Position numbers and translations under genes: made by a program
Shown here: one piece after another, positions 40,350 to 43,489 of the stretch
Layout of the letters: the number at the start of each line of letters is the position of its first letter
How positions within the stretch are numbered: the first letter of the stretch is position 1
Notes under the pieces: generated by a model
The model's input: only the letters and a program-made list of their open reading frames with translations
The model's database searches: none
Told to the model about the DNA's origin: nothing
NCBI GenBank assembly: GCA_020634815.1
Contig: JACKBA010000047.1
Coordinates: 1 to 43,489, forward strand
Length of the DNA: 43,489 nucleotides
Direction of reading: 5' to 3'
From: Caldilineaceae bacterium
Lineage (GTDB): Bacteria; Chloroflexota; Anaerolineae; Caldilineales; Caldilineaceae

Positions 40350-41084
40350 ATGAGCCACCCATTTGCCACCACCGAAGGACTAGACATCAGCGAGCAGGGG
40401 CGCACCGCCGATGGCGAGGTCGTCCGCCTGGATCGCCGCCTCTTCATGCAGCTTTACGCGTTCGGCGAGTGTTATCGCACCGACGACATCGTCGAGTCGC
40501 TGGCAGAGCGATCATTTGGCAGCGTGCTCTACGCCGACGCCAACGACCCGCTCGGCATCGCCCTCCTGACGTTCACCGAAGACCCCAATTTCTTTGTCAA
40601 CGAGTTGCGTGACTATCTGCGCCTGCCGCCCTTTGCCGGCATTGAGCCCAAGCCCGAATACACGATGATGGGCCGCACCTACGCCCTGGGCAACGAGGCG
40701 GAGCTGGAGCGCTCGCTCATCACGCGGCCGCGCCAGAAGGTGTGCGACCCAGCCATGCCGTGGTCCATCTGGTACCCGCTGCGCCGCGCCGGCACCTTCG
40801 AGCAACTCTCGGCGCAGGAGCAGCGCACGATCCTCATGGAGCATGGCGGCATCGGCCACGCCTACGGCCGCGCCGGCTACGGCACCGACATCCGCCTGGC
40901 CTGTCACGGCCTCGACAAGAACGACAACGACTTCGTGGTCGGGCTGCTCGGGCCGGAACTCTACCCGCTCTCGTCGATCGTGCAGCGCATGCGCAAGACC
41001 AAACAGACATCCCTGCATCTGGAACGCCTCGGCCCCTTCTTTGTCGGCAAGGCGATCTGGCAAAGCGAAGGAGTTACCGCATGA
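40350..41084 (+). CDS. hemQ: Chlorite dismutase-family coproheme decarboxylase (HemQ/ChdC)
   Basis: A 244-residue protein of the chlorite-dismutase fold. The heme-ligand region MEHGGIGHAYGRAGYGTDIR carries the histidine of the conserved M-x-x-H-G segment. The loop SIWYPLRRAGTF corresponds to the Y-P-x-x-K segment of HemQ, with the reactive Tyr present and Arg where Firmicute enzymes have Lys. HemQ converts coproheme to heme b with peroxide in the last step of the coproporphyrin-dependent pathway. The ATG at 40350 has no strong ribosome-binding site; an upstream open frame is a shadow of the preceding gene. The stop overlaps the next start by ATGA. The neighbours hemH, hemA and hemC support the role. 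Confidence 0.85.
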   Translation: MSHPFATTEGLDISEQGRTADGEVVRLDRRLFMQLYAFGECYRTDDIVESLAERSFGSVLYADANDPLGIALLTFTEDPNFFVNELRDYLRLPPFAGIEPKPEYTMMGRTYALGNEAELERSLITRPRQKVCDPAMPWSIWYPLRRAGTFEQLSAQEQRTILMEHGGIGHAYGRAGYGTDIRLACHGLDKNDNDFVVGLLGPELYPLSSIVQRMRKTKQTSLHLERLGPFFVGKAIWQSEGVTA

Positions 41085-42007
41085 AGACCGCCGTCCTCCT
41101 GCTCGCCTATGGCGGGCCTGACTCGCTGGACGACATCCCGGCCTACCTGCTCGACATTCGCGGCGGGCGCGCCACGCCCCAGGAGTTGATCGACGAGATC
41201 TCGCACCGCTACGCCGAGATCGGCGGCTATTCGCCCCTGCTGCGCATCACGCGCAGCGCGGCGGCGCAGCTTGCGGAACGCACCGGTCTGCCCGTCTACG
41301 TGGGGATGCGCCACTGGGCGCCGTGGATCAAGGAGACCGTGGCGCAAATGGCCGCCGACGGCATCGAGCGCGCGGTCGTCATCTGCATGGCGCCGCACTA
41401 CAGCACCCTCAGCATCGGCGCCTACCGCAAGCGGCTCGACGAGGCGCTGGCCCAGGTTGACCGCCCCTTTGAGGTGATCTTTGTCGAGAGCTGGCACACG
41501 CAGCCCGACTACCTGGCGGCCGTCGCCACCAACGTCCAAGCCACGCTGGAGCGCTACGACGCCGCCGAACGCGCCGAGGTGCTGACCGTCTTCACAGCGC
41601 ACAGCCTGCCCGAATTCATCATCGAGCGCGGCGAGCCGTACGACCGCCAGTTGCGCGAGACCGCGCAATTGCTGGCCGACCGCCTGGCGCTGCCCGAGGG
41701 CCGCTGGATGTTCTCCTACCAGAGCGCGGCCAAGACGGGGGTGCCGTGGCTCGGCCCGCAGATCGAAGACCTGCTCGTCGACCTGGCCGAGCGCGGTGAG
41801 ACGAAGCTCGTCGTGGCGCCGATCGGCTTTATCGCCGACCACGTCGAGGTGCTCTACGACATCGACATCGGCGTACAGCAGATTGCGGCGGAACACGGCG
41901 TGCGCGTCGAGCGGCCGCCCATGCTCAACGACAGCGCGGCCATGGTGACCATCCTGGCCAACCTGACCGCATCCGCCCTGGAGTCCACACCGGAGCCGAC
42001 GGCCTGA
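41081..42007 (+). CDS. hemH: Ferrochelatase (coproporphyrin III type)
   Basis: A 308-residue ferrochelatase: LLLAYGGPDSLDDIPAYLLD at the start, the R-H-W segment VYVGMRHWAPWIKETV, the metal-binding His in FTAHSLPEFI and the acidic partner in GFIADHVEVLYDIDI. Length and lack of a C-terminal membrane helix or extra cysteines agree with the bacterial coproporphyrin ferrochelatase (CpfC) used together with HemQ. It inserts Fe2+ into coproporphyrin III to make coproheme. The ATG at 41081 follows GAAGGAG and overlaps the hemQ stop (ATGA). Confidence 0.93.
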   Translation: MKTAVLLLAYGGPDSLDDIPAYLLDIRGGRATPQELIDEISHRYAEIGGYSPLLRITRSAAAQLAERTGLPVYVGMRHWAPWIKETVAQMAADGIERAVVICMAPHYSTLSIGAYRKRLDEALAQVDRPFEVIFVESWHTQPDYLAAVATNVQATLERYDAAERAEVLTVFTAHSLPEFIIERGEPYDRQLRETAQLLADRLALPEGRWMFSYQSAAKTGVPWLGPQIEDLLVDLAERGETKLVVAPIGFIADHVEVLYDIDIGVQQIAAEHGVRVERPPMLNDSAAMVTILANLTASALESTPEPTA

Positions 42008-42011
42008 GATC

Positions 42012-43364
42012 ATGCCTGCCATCATTCTTGCCGGACTCAACCATCGCACCGCCCAGATCGACGTGCGCGAGCGGCTCTCCTTTGACACGTGTAGCTTGCC
42101 CATGGTCGTCGACGACCTGCACCGTGCCTGCGCCCGCAGCGGCGACTTGCAGGAGGTCGTCATCCTCTCGACGTGTAACCGGCTCGAAGTCTACGCCACG
42201 AGCGACGACCCCGAGGCCGGCTGGGCGGCGATTCGCCGGCTGCTGGCGCAACAGGGCAATCTCACCACCGCCGAACTCGACCGCCTGCTCTACTTGCGCC
42301 GCGACCGGGACGCGGTCCGACACTTGATGTGCGTAGCTGCCGGGCTGGACTCGCTCATCCTGGGCGAGCCGCAGATCCTGGGCCAGGTGGCGGCCGCGCA
42401 TGCGTCGGCGCAGGTCAACGGCGGCAGCGGGCCGATCCTGTCACACCTCTTCAACCAGGCGCTGCACTGCGGCAAGCGGGCGCGCACCGAAACACTCATC
42501 GGCAGCTACACGACGTCCATCAGCCACGCCGCGGTGCGTCTGGCCGAACACCATCTGGGCGAACTAAGCGAGCGGAAGGCGCTGGTCATCGGCGCCGGCG
42601 AGATGGCCGAACTGGCGGCCACCGCCTTGCAGCAGCACGGGGTCGGCACCATTTTCTGCGTCAACCGCACCCAGGCCCGCGCCGAAAGGCTGGCCATGAC
42701 CGTGGGCGGCCGCGCGCTGGACTGGACGCGCCTGGCCGAAGCCCTCACCGCCGCCGACATCGTCATCAGCGCCACCAGCGCGCCGCACATCGTGTTGACC
42801 GCGACCGACATTGCCGGCGCGCTGGCCGGCCGCCGCGGGCAGGCGCAATTGCTCTTCGACATCGCTCTGCCGCGCGACATCGACGTGGCGGTGGCGAATC
42901 TGTCCGGCGCCACCCTCTTCGACATCGACGACCTGCGCGACACCATCGACGCCAACCGGGCGCGCCGCGAGGAGGCCGTGCCGCAGGTCGAGGCCATCGT
43001 CGCCGAGGAAACGAACGCGCTGCTGGAATGGCTGCGCGGCCGTGAGGTGCTGCCTGCCCTCGTCGAACTGCGCCGCCAAGCGGAGAGCGTCGCCAGCCTC
43101 GAACTGGAACGCACGCTGCGCCGCCTCACCAACCTGGAGCGCAGCCCCACGCCCGTCGATGCCGGCCGCCTCGAGCGCGAGGTCTCGGTCATGGCACAGC
43201 GTATCGTCGCCAAGCTGCTCCACGAGCCGACCGTCCGCCTCAAGGCGCAGGCCGTCAACGGCAACGGCGCGGCCTACGCACTGATGCTGGCGGAACTCTT
43301 CGACCTGAACGACGGTAACGGCGCCGGCGCACACCATCGGAACGGAGCCATCCCCAATGATTGA
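42012..43364 (+). CDS. hemA: Glutamyl-tRNA reductase
   Basis: A 450-residue HemA. The N-terminus has GLNHRTAQIDVRERLSF and the catalytic cysteine Cys55 in ILSTCNRLEVYA. The NADP-binding domain is marked by ALVIGAGEMAELAATALQQH, and the dimerisation domain is the helical C-terminal third. The enzyme reduces glutamyl-tRNA to glutamate-1-semialdehyde, the first committed step of tetrapyrrole synthesis. It starts 4 bp after hemH and overlaps hemC by 8 bp. A late tail (NGAGAHHRNG) is non-conserved. Confidence 0.95.
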   Translation: MPAIILAGLNHRTAQIDVRERLSFDTCSLPMVVDDLHRACARSGDLQEVVILSTCNRLEVYATSDDPEAGWAAIRRLLAQQGNLTTAELDRLLYLRRDRDAVRHLMCVAAGLDSLILGEPQILGQVAAAHASAQVNGGSGPILSHLFNQALHCGKRARTETLIGSYTTSISHAAVRLAEHHLGELSERKALVIGAGEMAELAATALQQHGVGTIFCVNRTQARAERLAMTVGGRALDWTRLAEALTAADIVISATSAPHIVLTATDIAGALAGRRGQAQLLFDIALPRDIDVAVANLSGATLFDIDDLRDTIDANRARREEAVPQVEAIVAEETNALLEWLRGREVLPALVELRRQAESVASLELERTLRRLTNLERSPTPVDAGRLEREVSVMAQRIVAKLLHEPTVRLKAQAVNGNGAAYALMLAELFDLNDGNGAGAHHRNGAIPND

Positions 43365-43489
43365 CAATCCAAGCGTGCAGCACGCCGACAACGCGGTAGA
43401 ACCGCTGCGCACCGTGCGCCTCGGCACGCGCGGTTCGGCGCTGGCGCGCTGGCAGACGGACCACATCGCCGGGCTGTTGCAGGCGGCCT
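43357..43489 (+). CDS. hemC: Hydroxymethylbilane synthase (porphobilinogen deaminase), N-terminal fragment
   Basis: The first 44 codons, cut by the right edge. The sequence VRLGTRGSALARWQTDHIAG is the diagnostic start of HemC. The ATG at 43357 overlaps the hemA stop (ATGATTGA), so it is translationally coupled. HemC joins four porphobilinogen molecules; the hemA-hemC order is common in bacterial heme operons. Confidence 0.9.
   Translation, partial: MIDNPSVQHADNAVEPLRTVRLGTRGSALARWQTDHIAGLLQAA

Overview
The window is GC-rich, densely coding bacterial DNA, most likely from a member of the Chloroflexota (Caldilinea/Anaerolineae-like). This rests on the gene content (a HemQ-type heme operon beside a radical SAM enzyme, a YtfQRT/YjfF-type sugar importer with a YesM/YesN pair) and on the many intergenic palindromic and heptamer repeats. 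The taxonomy is an inference; there is no rRNA or tRNA gene here to prove it.

Layout, left to right. (1) 1-5310, minus strand: front end of a BREX phage-defence operon (brxA-like, brxB, brxC, start of pglX) behind a good promoter at 5282-5310; the rest lies beyond the left edge. (2) 5311-7635: repeat-rich zone with a 16-copy 21-bp minisatellite, a CCTCACGCATTACTC repeat and a composite heptamer repeat, surrounding two paralogous small proteins that look like isolated sigma-70 region 4 domains. (3) 7636-18179: a secreted S8 peptidase gene broken by two frameshifts; then, on the minus strand, a lipoprotein multicopper oxidase with a one-heme c-type protein, and a class I amidotransferase-like hydrolase. 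Elaborate palindromic repeats separate these genes. (4) 18180-21976: a DUF2723-type membrane protein whose reading frame has absorbed about 500 bp of the composite repeat, a phosphoribosyltransferase and an ASCH protein. (5) 21995-32427: a probable sugar-acquisition block: epimerase, SDR, YesN response regulator, YesM kinase, galactofuranose-type ABC transporter and a TlpA-like thioredoxin lipoprotein. (6) 32497-36220: OsmC protein, CtpE-like P-type ATPase, PPOX flavoprotein and a candidate structured small RNA. (7) 36489-38807: a PhyH-family dioxygenase and, convergently, an anSME-type radical SAM protein. (8) 38878-43489: a heme operon (AhbD/NirJ-like radical SAM, hemQ, hemH/cpfC, hemA, hemC start) behind a promoter carrying an FNR-like box.

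How the parts work together. The kinase and regulator probably sense a sugar and control the neighbouring importer; a strong hairpin after the binding-protein gene would keep binding protein in excess over the ATPase and permeases. The heme genes are coupled by short overlaps and pair an O2-tolerant coproheme route (HemH plus HemQ) with an O2-sensitive radical SAM enzyme.

The least expected features are the in-frame colonisation of a membrane-protein gene by an intergenic repeat, palindromes nested inside palindromes (11671-11798, 17968-18066), the leaderless sigma-region-4-like pair, and the hairpin/pseudoknot RNA at 36159-36220. All functional calls come from reading motifs and recalled family features; no database search was made.
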